Positions 34,313 through 43,228 of a stretch of DNA of 64,000 nucleotides are shown piece after piece. Each line of letters opens with the position of its first letter. Position 1 is the first letter of the stretch. The translations under genes and the position numbers were made by a program. This DNA comes from Aplectana chamaeleonis (lineage: Eukaryota; Nematoda; Chromadorea; Rhabditida; Cosmocercidae): positions 151,590-215,589 of the forward strand of contig JAPDOI010001162.1 in NCBI GenBank assembly GCA_029168955.1, written 5' to 3'. The notes under the pieces were generated by a model. The model ran no database searches. It was given only the letters and a program-made list of their open reading frames with translations, and was not told the DNA's origin.

Positions 34313-34990
34313 ATGTCTGATTCGGAACAAGAACGAGAGTTAAAGACATCGTACGCGCAGAAAACCGTATATTATTTTCTCATGTTTTTGGGTAGCTTGG
34401 CCCCTCTAGTGAACGAAAATGTTGAAGGGGCCCATGAAAAACCTTTCTATTCTTCTTTTCAACTCCCTTCTTCATTAAAGAAAAGTCAATCGGAACACAT
34501 TGTAAATACGAATTTGAATTTCGCGCCAAAATCATTTTCAGAGTTTTTTGCATGTGGAGTTCGTGCCGTAACTATTTTTCCTGTTGTCTTACGGTCGCAC
34601 CAACATTCTAGGAAAAAGTGCTAGATGACTGGTGAGAATTGGTGGCGGATATTAATCTTTGACGCCTTCCAACCTCATCGTCCAACATTTTTGACGCGTC
34701 AAAGTTTACCAGTGTGGTCTACCGGGCTCAATCATAAAATTGAGCCTGAAAATGGAAATTGATTTCCAGCATGAACGATAGTTAAGTGCGCTAGAAGAGG
34801 ACTACCGTAACCTTAGGAATGATGTTATTCGGCTCTCTTAAACAAATTTGATGATACCCAATTGATCAATGATAAAGATAAAAGAAGTGAAGAGCGGTGT
34901 GTCACAGTCCTTCTCCAGAGTTCAGCAGTTGAGGATCTGCCTGGACTACAAAGCAGAAAAACAACACCACCGGTGGTGAAGATGTAGCGA
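34313..34990 (+). pseudogene. Coding-like segment split by a TTAA element (unrecognised protein)
   Basis: An ATG at 34313 opens MSDSEQERE then Leu, whose TTA overlaps the TTAA at 34340-34343 where a type D element sits. Skipping 34344-34785 (the element plus one TTAA), the same frame continues SALEEDYRNLRNDVIRLS (34786 onward) to a TAA near 34840. One base out of frame the text continues LNKFDDTQLINDKDKRSEER, then CVTVLLQSSAVEDLPG to a TAG at about 34990. A one-base deletion would explain the shift; an intron is the alternative. The composition is charged and helical (E/R/L-rich), like a coiled-coil N-terminus. I do not recognise the family. It may be a decayed host gene or an exon of a gene continuing toward 36966. 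Confidence 0.35.
34344..34781. mobile_element. Type D TTAA element, copy 3
   Basis: 438 bp between TTAA at 34340-34343 and 34782-34785. It starts AGACATCGTACGCGCAG and ends CAGCATGAACGATAG, where the family end would be ...CGATGCCT. Near its right end ttgacgcgtcaaagtttacc and the following bases match the 6836-7389 copy. It lies within a coding-like frame. Confidence 0.7.
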
Positions 34991-35106
34991 ATTCGGAGTC
35001 AGAACTTAGACAATTTAGAGCCAACTCGAGTGAGATTACAATAGCCTTGTTCTGGCGCAATCGCCTATCGCTCTTGTTGATTCGGAGGCATGACTTGCAT
35101 ACGGTG

Positions 35107-36958
35107 TCCTGGACATTAAACGGAGGTCCTGCGCACGTCCTTTGATGTTCTGCACACTCCTACTAAGGTCCTGCACACGTTCCATGATGTCCTGCACTCT
35201 CCTACTGAGATCCTGCACACATTCTTCGACGTCCTGCACACCCCTTCTGGGGTCCTGCACACGTCCCATGATGTCCTGCCCACGTCTACTACGGTCCTGC
35301 ACACGTACAATGCTGTCCTGCACACTCCTACTGGAGGTCCTGCACAGGTCTCATGGTGTCCTGCACACTCCTACTAAGGTCTTGCACACGATCCATGATG
35401 TCCCTGCACACCCCTACTGAGTGTCCTGCACAGGTCCCATGATGTCCTGCACCCCCCTTCTGGGGTCCTGCACACGTCCCATGATGTCCTGCCCACTTCT
35501 ACTACGGTCCTGCACACGTACAATGATGTCCTGCACACCCCTACTGAGGTCCTGCACAGGTCCCATGGTGTCCTGCACACTCCTACTAAGGTCTTGCACA
35601 CGATCCATGATGTCCTGCACACCCCTACTGAGGTCCTGCACAGGTCCCATGATGTCCTGCACACTCCTACTGAGGTCCTGCACAGGTCACATGATGTCCT
35701 GCACACTCCTACTAGGGTCTTGCACACGTTCCATGATGTCCTGCACACTCCTACTGAGGTCCTGCACAGGTCCCATGATGTCCTGCACACTCCTACTGAG
35801 GTCCTGCGCACATTCTACGACGTCCTGCACACCCCTACTGGGGTCCTGCACACGTTTCTTGATGTCCTGTCCACTCCTACTACGGTCCTGCACACGTTCC
35901 ATGATGTCTTGCACACTCCTACTGAGGTCCTGCACAGGTCCCATGATGTCCCTGCACACTCCTACTAAGGTCTTGCACACGTTTCATGATGTCCTGCACA
36001 CTCCTACTGAGAGTCCCGCACACATTCTACGACGTCCTGCACACCCCTACAGGGTCCTGCACACGTCCCATGATGTCCTGTCCACTCTAATACGGTCCTG
36101 CACGTTCCATGATGTCTGCACACTCCCATAGGTCCTGCACTGGAGTCCCATGATGTCCTGCACACACACTCCTACTAAGGTCTTGCACACGATCCATGAT
36201 GTCCTGCACACTCCTACTGAGGTCCTGCACAGGTCCCATGATGTCCTGCACACTCCTACTGAGGTCCTGCACACGTCCCATGATGTCCTGTCCACTCCTA
36301 CTACGGTCCTGCACACGTTCCATGATGTCCTGCACACTCCTACTGAGGTCCTGCACAGGTCCCATGATGTCCTGCACGCTCCTACTAAGGTCTTGCACAC
36401 GTTCCATGATGTCCTGCACACTCCTACTGAGGCCCCGCACACATTCTACGACGTCCTGCACACCCCTACTGGGGTCCTGCACACGTCCCATGATGTCCTG
36501 TCCACTCCTACTACGGTCCTGCGCACGTTCCATGATGTCCTGCACACTCCTACTGAGGTCCTGCACAGGTCCCATGATGTCCTGCACACTCCTACTGAGG
36601 TCTTGCAACACGTTCCCTGATGTCCTGCACACGTCCCATGATGTCCTGTCCACTCCTAATACGGTCCTGCACAGGTCCCATGATGTCCTGCACACTCCTA
36701 CTAAGGTCTTGCACACGTTCCATGATGTCCTGCACACTCCTACTGAGGTCTTGCACACGTTCCATGATGTCCTGCCCACTCCTACTGAGGTCCTGCACAC
36801 ATTCTACGACGTCCTGCACACCCTACCGGGGTCCTGCACACGTTCCATGATGTCCTGCACACTCCTACTAAGGTCCTGCACACGTTCGATGATGTCCTGC
36901 ATACTCCTACTGAGGCCCTGCCCACATTCTACGACGTCCTGCACACCTACTGAGGTCT
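35107..36958. repeat. 42-bp minisatellite built of two 21-bp halves
   Basis: About 44 units. Typical plus-strand halves are gatgtcctgcacactcctac and gaggtcctgcacaggtccca, both carrying GTCCTGCAC. Occasional indels (for example near 35405, 35950, 36050-36140 and 36605) break register. Because 42 is divisible by three and the unit lacks stops, open frames occur on both strands. The minus frame VQDLSRSVQDIMGP has a heptad-like V..L/V..I pattern, but frame breaks argue against a functional exon. Confidence 0.9.
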
Positions 36959-36965
36959 CACATAG

Positions 36966-37109
36966 TCAACCGACACTTCAGCACCATCCTGCGAAGCCTT
37001 CTTATCGATGGTGCGCTTTGAACGAATACGCGCCGCGGTCAAGTACATCAACCCGCACAGCGTCCTCTTCCGAGACGGACGTTCAAAGTACACCACCCTA
37101 GAGAGCAAG
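36966..37109 (+). CDS. Candidate exon of an unrecognised host gene
   Basis: After an AG at 36964-36965 and before a GT at 37110-37111 there are 48 whole codons. They read as ordinary globular protein: APSCEAFLSMVRFERIRAAV followed by KYINPHSVLFRDGRSKYTTL and ESK. Without splicing the frame runs 9 codons more to a TGA. An internal ATG (SMVRF) could be a start. I do not recognise the family. The call rests on composition, flanking splice-like dinucleotides and lack of repeat character next to the minisatellite. It could be linked to the coding-like segment at 34313-34990, with the minisatellite in the intron, or to the globin gene downstream; neither link is shown. Confidence 0.35.
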
Positions 37110-38404
37110 GTGTTTATATCGAGTCTAAGAAAACAATGACTGATAACGAAAACCCACCATTTTCATAAACTATTCTTGAGAGGCCGGTTTCCGAGTTTCA
37201 AACGCCCGTTAGGGGCCCAGAAGTCATTATGGTGAGTTCTGACAATTATTTTCGTCATTCCCTTGGCCGATTACCTCTAGTCACAAATTTTCGAGCGATT
37301 TGGTGCACGCCTTCCAAAAAAATGGTTTTCGACGGACGGAGGTGGAGGCGGAGGCGGAGGCGGTGGCGGAGGCGGAGGCGGAGGCGGAGGCGGTGGTGGA
37401 GAACGTTTTTGCGTACTTTGAGAGGTCATAACTTTAGAAAGCGGGGACCAGTTGGGATGAAAAGTTGCACACATATGTAATTTCTTGCAGCGCGTCGAAT
37501 AGTGTACAGCTCATACCTCTGTTGACGGTATGAATAGGTGATCTCATTGTAGGGCATCCGCGCGGGAAGAGATCAAAGCCAAATCCTGGTGAGCGCTTCG
37601 CGCTCACCACAATTTAAAAAAACGAGAAACAAAAATTAATCAAACAGGAAACACGAAAAACGTCAGCCAGAACACAATAACAAAACAAAAAACACAAGAA
37701 ACCCAGCGCTAACTTGCAGATCGATCCTTTTGACGAAATCCTTGGATGCCGAATGTTCGTTTGTCCACCTTTGCCGCGCTGACATTTCGAAAACGCTTGA
37801 GCAGTGGTCGCCGTTGGAAAAATGGCTCGAACTGAGGCAAAAATTTCAGCACTTTCCCCCCAGTAGATTCCCAATTTTTTCTGACATCCCTACTCGCTTC
37901 GAGCGGCTCGAATATGGTGAAATTTAAGAGCGGCCAGAAAAGTGGCCGTAAGTGACCTCGCCCTCCGAGGCAACTCCCAAGCGAGTTTCAGAGCAGGGCA
38001 TGTCACTGTACGCTGACGCACCGTCGGACGAAAGTGGCATTATCGACTGGAAATTTCTCGTCACACAACGAGCGATTGCATCCAACGCTGCGCCAATGGT
38101 CGAATTGTAGAACTGTTCCTTGCGCCCTCCGCGTAATCCCGAGTCGATGCCGGCGCGAAATTCAAATGATTTTCAGAAGTTTCTTTAAAAAATTTTTTTC
38201 TTGAAAAGTTAACGTTTATGAGCGGGCTTTTCGCTACCTTCAGTCAATATAGGGGGCTAACATCTCAAAAACGCTTAAAAACGAAACATGGTTTTCAGCG
38301 CTTACGATACCTTCAATATACAGCTGCTGGGCCTTGAGCTGACAGTGCTCCTTTACTGGTAGCACCCGTATCTCGGCGTGTAAATTTTTTCGATCGGTGA
38401 ACTC
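37110..38404. other. No gene recognised; GGAGGC microsatellite
   Basis: 37337-37400 is a (GGAGGC/GGTGGC)n run. A perfect hairpin GGTGAGCGCTTCGCGCTCACC lies near 37590 (one base over this length including its centre). 38290-38325 resembles a type D end (cagcgcttacgataccttcaa) without an identified partner. Confidence 0.4.
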
Positions 38405-38799
38405 GTAGGATACCCGGTGGCGTTCCGAAGAGCAGCGTTTTGTACACGCTGTACCTTAGTCCAGGATGAGTCCGACACTAAGTGCTGCCAAACCGGTGCC
38501 GCATACTATGGGGCGGGCTGCAGTATAGCCTTATACGTGGTCAGAATAGTTTCCTCACTGCTGCCCCATGATGTACCTCCCAGCGCCCTTAGCACATTGA
38601 GCTTAGCTTTTACAATTCTTTGCTTTTGCTCGGTGTTTTTGTGAAACTTCAGCGACGGATCGAAGATAAGCCCGAGTAGTTTGACGAAGCGAGCAGCAGT
38701 CAGGCGATCTCCACCCCAGCTGGCATTGGGATGGGCGCTGTGCTCTTTGGGGTCCGTTGTGAAAGAGGCTGAAGACTTGGCGGGTGAGACTCTGAGCAT
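38405..38799 (-). pseudogene. Jockey-type LINE reverse transcriptase fragment
   Basis: The minus frame from 38799 carries FVKLLGLIFDPSLKFHKN, KAKLNVLRALGGTSWGSSEE and TILTTYKAILQPAP, then a TAG (near 38508), continuing in frame YAAPVWQHLVSDSSWTKVQ and RVQNAALRNATGYP to about 38405. LG..FD..L.F......K...LN.L+AL.GTSWG.....L..TYKA......YAAPVW......L...QN.ALR..TG is the standard thumb region of Jockey-clade elements (family knowledge). The stop replaces the residue before YAAPVW. Catalytic motifs are not in the window, so this is a dead fragment. Confidence 0.8.
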
Positions 38800-39379
38800 C
38801 TTGTTATCGAAATAGCTTTTTAAATCGATCAGGTACTCGTTGATCTTGCTTTAGAAATTTACAGAGAGGTAGGAGATAGTGGTTCTGGGACGAATATCAA
38901 TCATGTCAGGACCTAGCGGTCACAGTATGATTCTGTTTGCAGTACGTGTTGCAACAACGGTTGCCTGCAACTGCGGACCAAAATTTTGGTCCGATATAGA
39001 CTGCAGCTCCAACAAAGGTCCGCGCCTCTAGTGTTCATCATGTGACAAGAGCATTCCTTGGAAGTAAATAGCTGTGAAGCTACCCACCTGGCTCGGCTTG
39101 GGGCAAGGAAAGGTTGGAACCAAATAATAAGTTTGGGTCCGTCAGAGTGAGAAGGGGAGCGATTGGTCATACCTGAAGCTCGTTATCAACAATTATAGTT
39201 CTCCATGACTGACCTACTGCTGACTTCGACTGGCCGGGCATGCAAGGGTACGGGTTCACCGAAAATTGAAATTTTGAAGAGTAATCAAATATTAGGAGCG
39301 TGTTGAATTTAAAAAAAGTTGAAGCTGTATTGTATTGAAAGTGTTAAATTTATATTTGTACTAGACCGCAGATTTGCAT
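38800..39379. other. No gene recognised
   Basis: May hold further eroded LINE sequence at its left edge. Otherwise nothing is recognised. Confidence 0.3.
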
Positions 39380-39545
39380 TGCTCATTCAAATGCGTTTTC
39401 ACGTTTTATTACGATTTGTTACGATTCGTTACTATTTTGGTCCCAAATTTCGTAAATCGTATCGTAATCGTAGAAAATTCTTCAAAAACGCACGTAATTC
39501 GTAAATCGTAAACCGTAATTCGTAATTACGCACAGCCCTGGTACA
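39380..39545. repeat. TTACGATTTACGAA-type word cluster
   Basis: Repeats of cgtaatcg/cgtaaatcgta flank acgcacagccctggtacaga. The same combination occurs inverted at 21890-22010, so it is an interspersed repeat. Confidence 0.55.
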
Positions 39546-39599
39546 GACTATTCTCACGGGCGACCCTGCCATAGTGCTGGTGCTGGTCCTGACAGGATG

Positions 39600-40077
39600 A
39601 AGCCTAGTTTTGACTGCAGGTGGTCGCTGCGGCCATGCGAGGGACAACTGTTCCTTTTTCATCGCGCGTAATGGAAAGCCGCTACAAATGTGATCGCTTC
39701 GTGGCAAACGTCCTACATCGCTGGGTCGCGGCGACGAAAACCTATGTTTTACTTCTTCGCTGCTGGAGGAGCGATTCTCGATGGTCGCTGATCATCGCTC
39801 CATCGCTGCCAAAATGGCAGCGATGGAGCGATTGCCAGCGAATGACACGTTTCGTCTAATGAACGTTGACCCTTTCACATGACAAGATCAGTGTTTTCGA
39901 GTCGAAACGCGTTATCGATGAATACCAGCCATTAATTTCACTGATTGATCGAACTTCTTCTATCATCCGTGGGCCTATGCACTATGAACAGAATCGCTGC
40001 CGCTGCTACATCGCTGCAGCAGCAGATGCAAAATCGCTGCAATGAAAAACAGCAGCGATGCAGTCAAAACTAGGCTT
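39600..40077. mobile_element. Type H inverted-repeat element
   Basis: Ends AAGCCTAGTTTTGACTGCA (39600) and its inverse tgcagtcaaaactaggctt (40059-40077) pair exactly. Subterminal zones are rich in GCTGCGGC/CGCTGC words. About 478 bp, no gene. Confidence 0.8.
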
Positions 40078-40319
40078 GAGGCATAGTTGGCTGCAGCAAC
40101 GAGGAAGTATACACTAACGTCCTTAGCATCCTGCCTTCTAACAACAGCGAAGGAACTAGGCACCAGTAGCCTTCGCTGAAGCACAGATGCTCCAATCCCC
40201 CTTGAATTGTGAAAAAAAATTACGCCTTATTATCCAAGTGCGAGACCGAGGGAAGCTGAGTTTGAACACCTGTCCTCTAGTGTGATAACGTCTCAAGGTG
40301 AAGCATTCAGATAGTTTAA

Positions 40320-41293
40320 AGGCAGTGTTCACGATGATTTTCGCTCCCGAGTTTTCCACTCAAGACAAAGCTTTGGCTACCAAGTGTTACGAAAATAACG
40401 AAGAAACGGCGAGAAACGCACTAAATCGTCATATTTCAGAGATAGTATTCTCTGGCCTGGACTAGTTGTCCGGTTGTATGAACAATGATCACCGTGGTTG
40501 TCACCGGTGAAAAATGGGGCTAATCAAAAATGGAAGATTATTTGAGACAAAACAGTATTAGATAAGGTCTGAAGGAATGAACGGAGCAACACAAAATAGA
40601 GAATTGCAAAAGACGGGTTCACGAAAGATCTCATTGTCACAACAAACGCTTCCTGTGATACTTAAGAGGCGGGGTGATACTTAAAGGCAGTGTCCACGAT
40701 AAAAACCATGTCTGATTTGGTGGTGGAGATCGGCAGCTGCGGAGCCTAGCGCAACTTTAACGTTGAAAAAACTAAGAAAAATGAGCTCAGAACGGTCCCC
40801 TACGGCCCCAACGTTGGACACCCCTCAGCTCGTCACACCCAGATGCACTTTCCACACCCACCGACGTGAACAAATGAATGCTCGAGATTGTGAGATGAGC
40901 GATGGTTTTCCTCAAAAGCCCCGTTCCTCCTTTCATTCTGAACTTCTCTCTTTACTCAGGTCAGCTCGCATACATCGGCTGCAAAAGATGGAAGTTACAA
41001 GCCTCGGACAACTCGTCCACCATTCTTCCCTAGCTATATTTTTGAGGGACCATAACTCCGTTCCTAGAAGGTCTTGTACAATTCCAAAAACATCATTGGA
41101 ATCAGCATGGGACCGTCTCCAAGATAGGCAAAAAAGTAAAATAAACGATTCTCATCGTGAACACTGCCTTTAAGGATTTCGTGCCCTTCTGATGCGTTTT
41201 TCTCTGTTTCTTCGTCATTACAGTTCTACTCGGGGGCCAAACAATTGATTTAGCGATTAATCTCAAATTCGAAGATTATCGTGATCACTGCCT
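40320..41293. mobile_element. Type B TTAA element containing another TTAA element
   Basis: The left end AGGCAGTGTTCACGATGA follows TTAA at 40316-40319. The right end CGTGATCACTGCCT at 41280-41293 is followed by TTAC, probably a mutated TTAA. The inner element at 40685-41169 splits it, leaving about 485 bp of the outer one. Confidence 0.6.
40685..41169. mobile_element. Type B TTAA element, nested copy
   Basis: 485 bp between TTAA at 40681-40684 and 41170-41173. Ends AGGCAGTGTCCACGATAAA and CGTGAACACTGCCT. The interior matches the 22363-22823 copy in inverse orientation. Confidence 0.8.
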
Positions 41294-41317
41294 TTACACT
41301 AAACCGTTCATCATAAA

Positions 41318-41536
41318 TCAAAAATGAATCATTTCTTCCCGCAAGTGTGTCCAGTTGTAGTTTTTTATTTCTGAGAAGACTCCTACCAATGTTCGCATAC
41401 GTGTACGAAGGTTCGCATTCGTAAATCCAAGTGCCCGAGTAGAGACTTTCCGCGTGAAACTATTTTGTACCCTCTCCAAAATATCTACAATTTGCCGTTT
41501 GCAGGTCGCAAAAACGCAGGTACCATAAACCAACAT
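41318..41536 (-). pseudogene. CR1/Jockey-like LINE reverse transcriptase scrap
   Basis: The minus frame reads LVYGTCVFATCKRQIVDILE, RVQNSFTRKVSTRALGF and RTRMRTL. The pattern LEYG..VW.P.......LE.VQ..FT+.......Y..R...L belongs to the C-terminal part of CR1/Jockey-like reverse transcriptases (family knowledge). It is only 72 codons with no catalytic motifs. Confidence 0.7.
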
Positions 41537-41577
41537 TGATTATTCGAAAAATTATTCGGATATATTCGAATCGATTT

Positions 41578-41770
41578 TATTCGAATCTATTCAAAATTCG
41601 GACCTCGAAAAAAGGGGGGTCATTCGAAGTTATTCAAAAATCGAACCTCAAAAAAAGAGGCCATTCGAATATATTCAAATATGGGACATCAAAAAAGGGG
41701 GTATTCGAATCCATTCAAAAATCGGACGTTGAAAAAGGGGGTCATTCGAATCTATTCGATAATCGGTCTT
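41578..41770 (+). repeat. ~42-bp tandem repeat, about 4.5 units
   Basis: Units of 40-43 bp of the form cattcgaatctattcaaaaa followed by tcggacctcgaaaaaagg and g-run. Lengths drift in the A and G runs. Confidence 0.75.
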
Positions 41771-41880
41771 TTCGTCCAGGGCACAACTATAGTGGTCATT
41801 GATAACCCCTGCTCGCATAGTCGGGGTCTGTCAGCGTCGCTCGCGACAAAATGCGCGGCGACGCGGCGATTTTATATTAA

Positions 41881-42279
41881 AGGCAAGGTCCGGTCAAGTT
41901 TTAACACTACCGAAATTTGGGTTAAATAGATTGGGCTGGCCTTGCTGAACATCGTCTGAACGTTTCACAAACCCTGAGTCCTTAGTTCTGGAGAAAACAG
42001 CCTCAAAGTCAGGGATTACGGTATTCACAGCATGATAATCATGGCTGGAATGACCGATAATTACACAGCACTTTTGAAGAATGCGTGGACAACCGCTAAA
42101 ATATGGACGATGGCCACACTTTTCTGACATTTCTGGATCATCGGCTAACGGAAGTGGCTGGAATAACTTGAAGAAGACCGGTTTTTACGCAGTTTTCGCA
42201 TGTTCCTTGGGACTACCTGTAGCAAGAGCACCGATTTAACGCGAAATCTCAAAATCGAAATTCTGCCCGGACCCTGCCT
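41881..42279. mobile_element. Type J TTAA element
   Basis: 399 bp. It starts AGGCAAGGTCCGGTCAAG after TTAA (41877-41880) and ends CTGCCCGGACCCTGCCT before CTAA (degraded target). The AGGCA termini are shared with types A, B and D. Confidence 0.7.
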
Positions 42280-42283
42280 CTAA

Positions 42284-42855
42284 GGTAAAATCAAGTAAGC
42301 AAGGCACGTCCTGACGCACTTTGTACTTTCCTGCGTTCATTTCATGCCACTAACAATACCCGATTTATCGTAGAAGGTGCTGAAGACTCTTCCATACGAT
42401 GATGGGTTCTTCGTTTTCGCCGCGCACGCGATCCTCACCTTACTGTGACGCATACGTACGCGAGTGGGCAATGTAATGATGCTGTACAGAGTCATACAGC
42501 CTCTCCTCCAAAAAGCAAGCCAGGCGGGTGACCTGGCGGCGTGGTTGAAGCGGAGTTTTCTTTTTTTTTTGTCAGTGAGTTTCCCTAGTCCCGCCGGCGA
42601 CTTTTCTTTTATCATTTGGAACTCTTCATACAGCATACAATCCAATCGGTTTCAAATTATCAAAAGAAAAGCTGAAAAGTCGTTGGCGAAACTAAGAAAA
42701 TTCACTTGAATCGATTGGACTGGTGCAGACTGATCTATGGTATAACTATTTTTTAAGGAGAGACTGATCTATGGTATAACTATTTTTCAAGGAGAGTGCC
42801 CTCTCAGTACCACTCTACACAACAAATGAACTCTCTATAACTGAATGTGACGCCT
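42284..42855. other. No gene recognised
   Basis: Overlapping open frames on both strands (42337-42645 minus, 42464-42709 plus) show no domain. A short direct duplication gactgatctatggtataac occurs at about 42728 and 42764. Confidence 0.35.
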
Positions 42856-42978
42856 TAAGGCCGGGATCATACTTCCAGCGACTAGCGAGGCGACGCAATG
42901 AATGGTTATCGACCGGATGCGAGTAGGCGGAATCAGACGTACTCAGCCGGCTTTTCGGCCAACTGTGACGGGGCCTAA
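42856..42978. mobile_element. Type G miniature inverted-repeat element, copy 2
   Basis: TTAAGGCCGGGATCATACTT at the left matches the type G end. The right end gggcctaa is shortened and the interior diverged. It lies just upstream of the first recognised globin exon. Confidence 0.6.
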
Positions 42979-43089
42979 AAACCAGGGTTACTTTACCCTC
43001 AATCAAAAAGATGTCTTACGAACTACATATTCTGACTCTGATTAAATATAATCTTCAAGATTCCAGATACTCAGTCATCTTCTGTTCAG

Positions 43090-43228
43090 GGCAAAAAGCG
43101 ATAACGTCGGCAAGAAGATTCTACAGACGCTTATTGAGAAACGTCCCAAATTCGCAGAGTACTTCGGGATTCAGAGCGAATCCTTGGATATAAAGGCGCT
43201 AAATCAGAGCAAGGAATTCCATCTACAG
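43090..43228 (+). CDS. Globin exon (helices B to early E)
   Basis: Acceptor ctgttcag ends at 43089 and donor GT is at 43229. It enters with one base completing a codon, then 46 codons (DNVGKKILQTLIEKRPKF, AEYFGIQSESLD, KEFHLQ). Confidence 0.85.

Noticed and set aside
34340..34785. Type D element acting as a spliced intron
   Set aside because: The AG at its right border is suggestive, but no donor GT at the left border restores the frame; the joins tested give a stop.
35036..37101. Overlapping open frames of 75-301 codons in the 35-37 kb minisatellite
   Set aside because: Open on both strands because the unit is 42 bp and stop-free. Indels break every frame.
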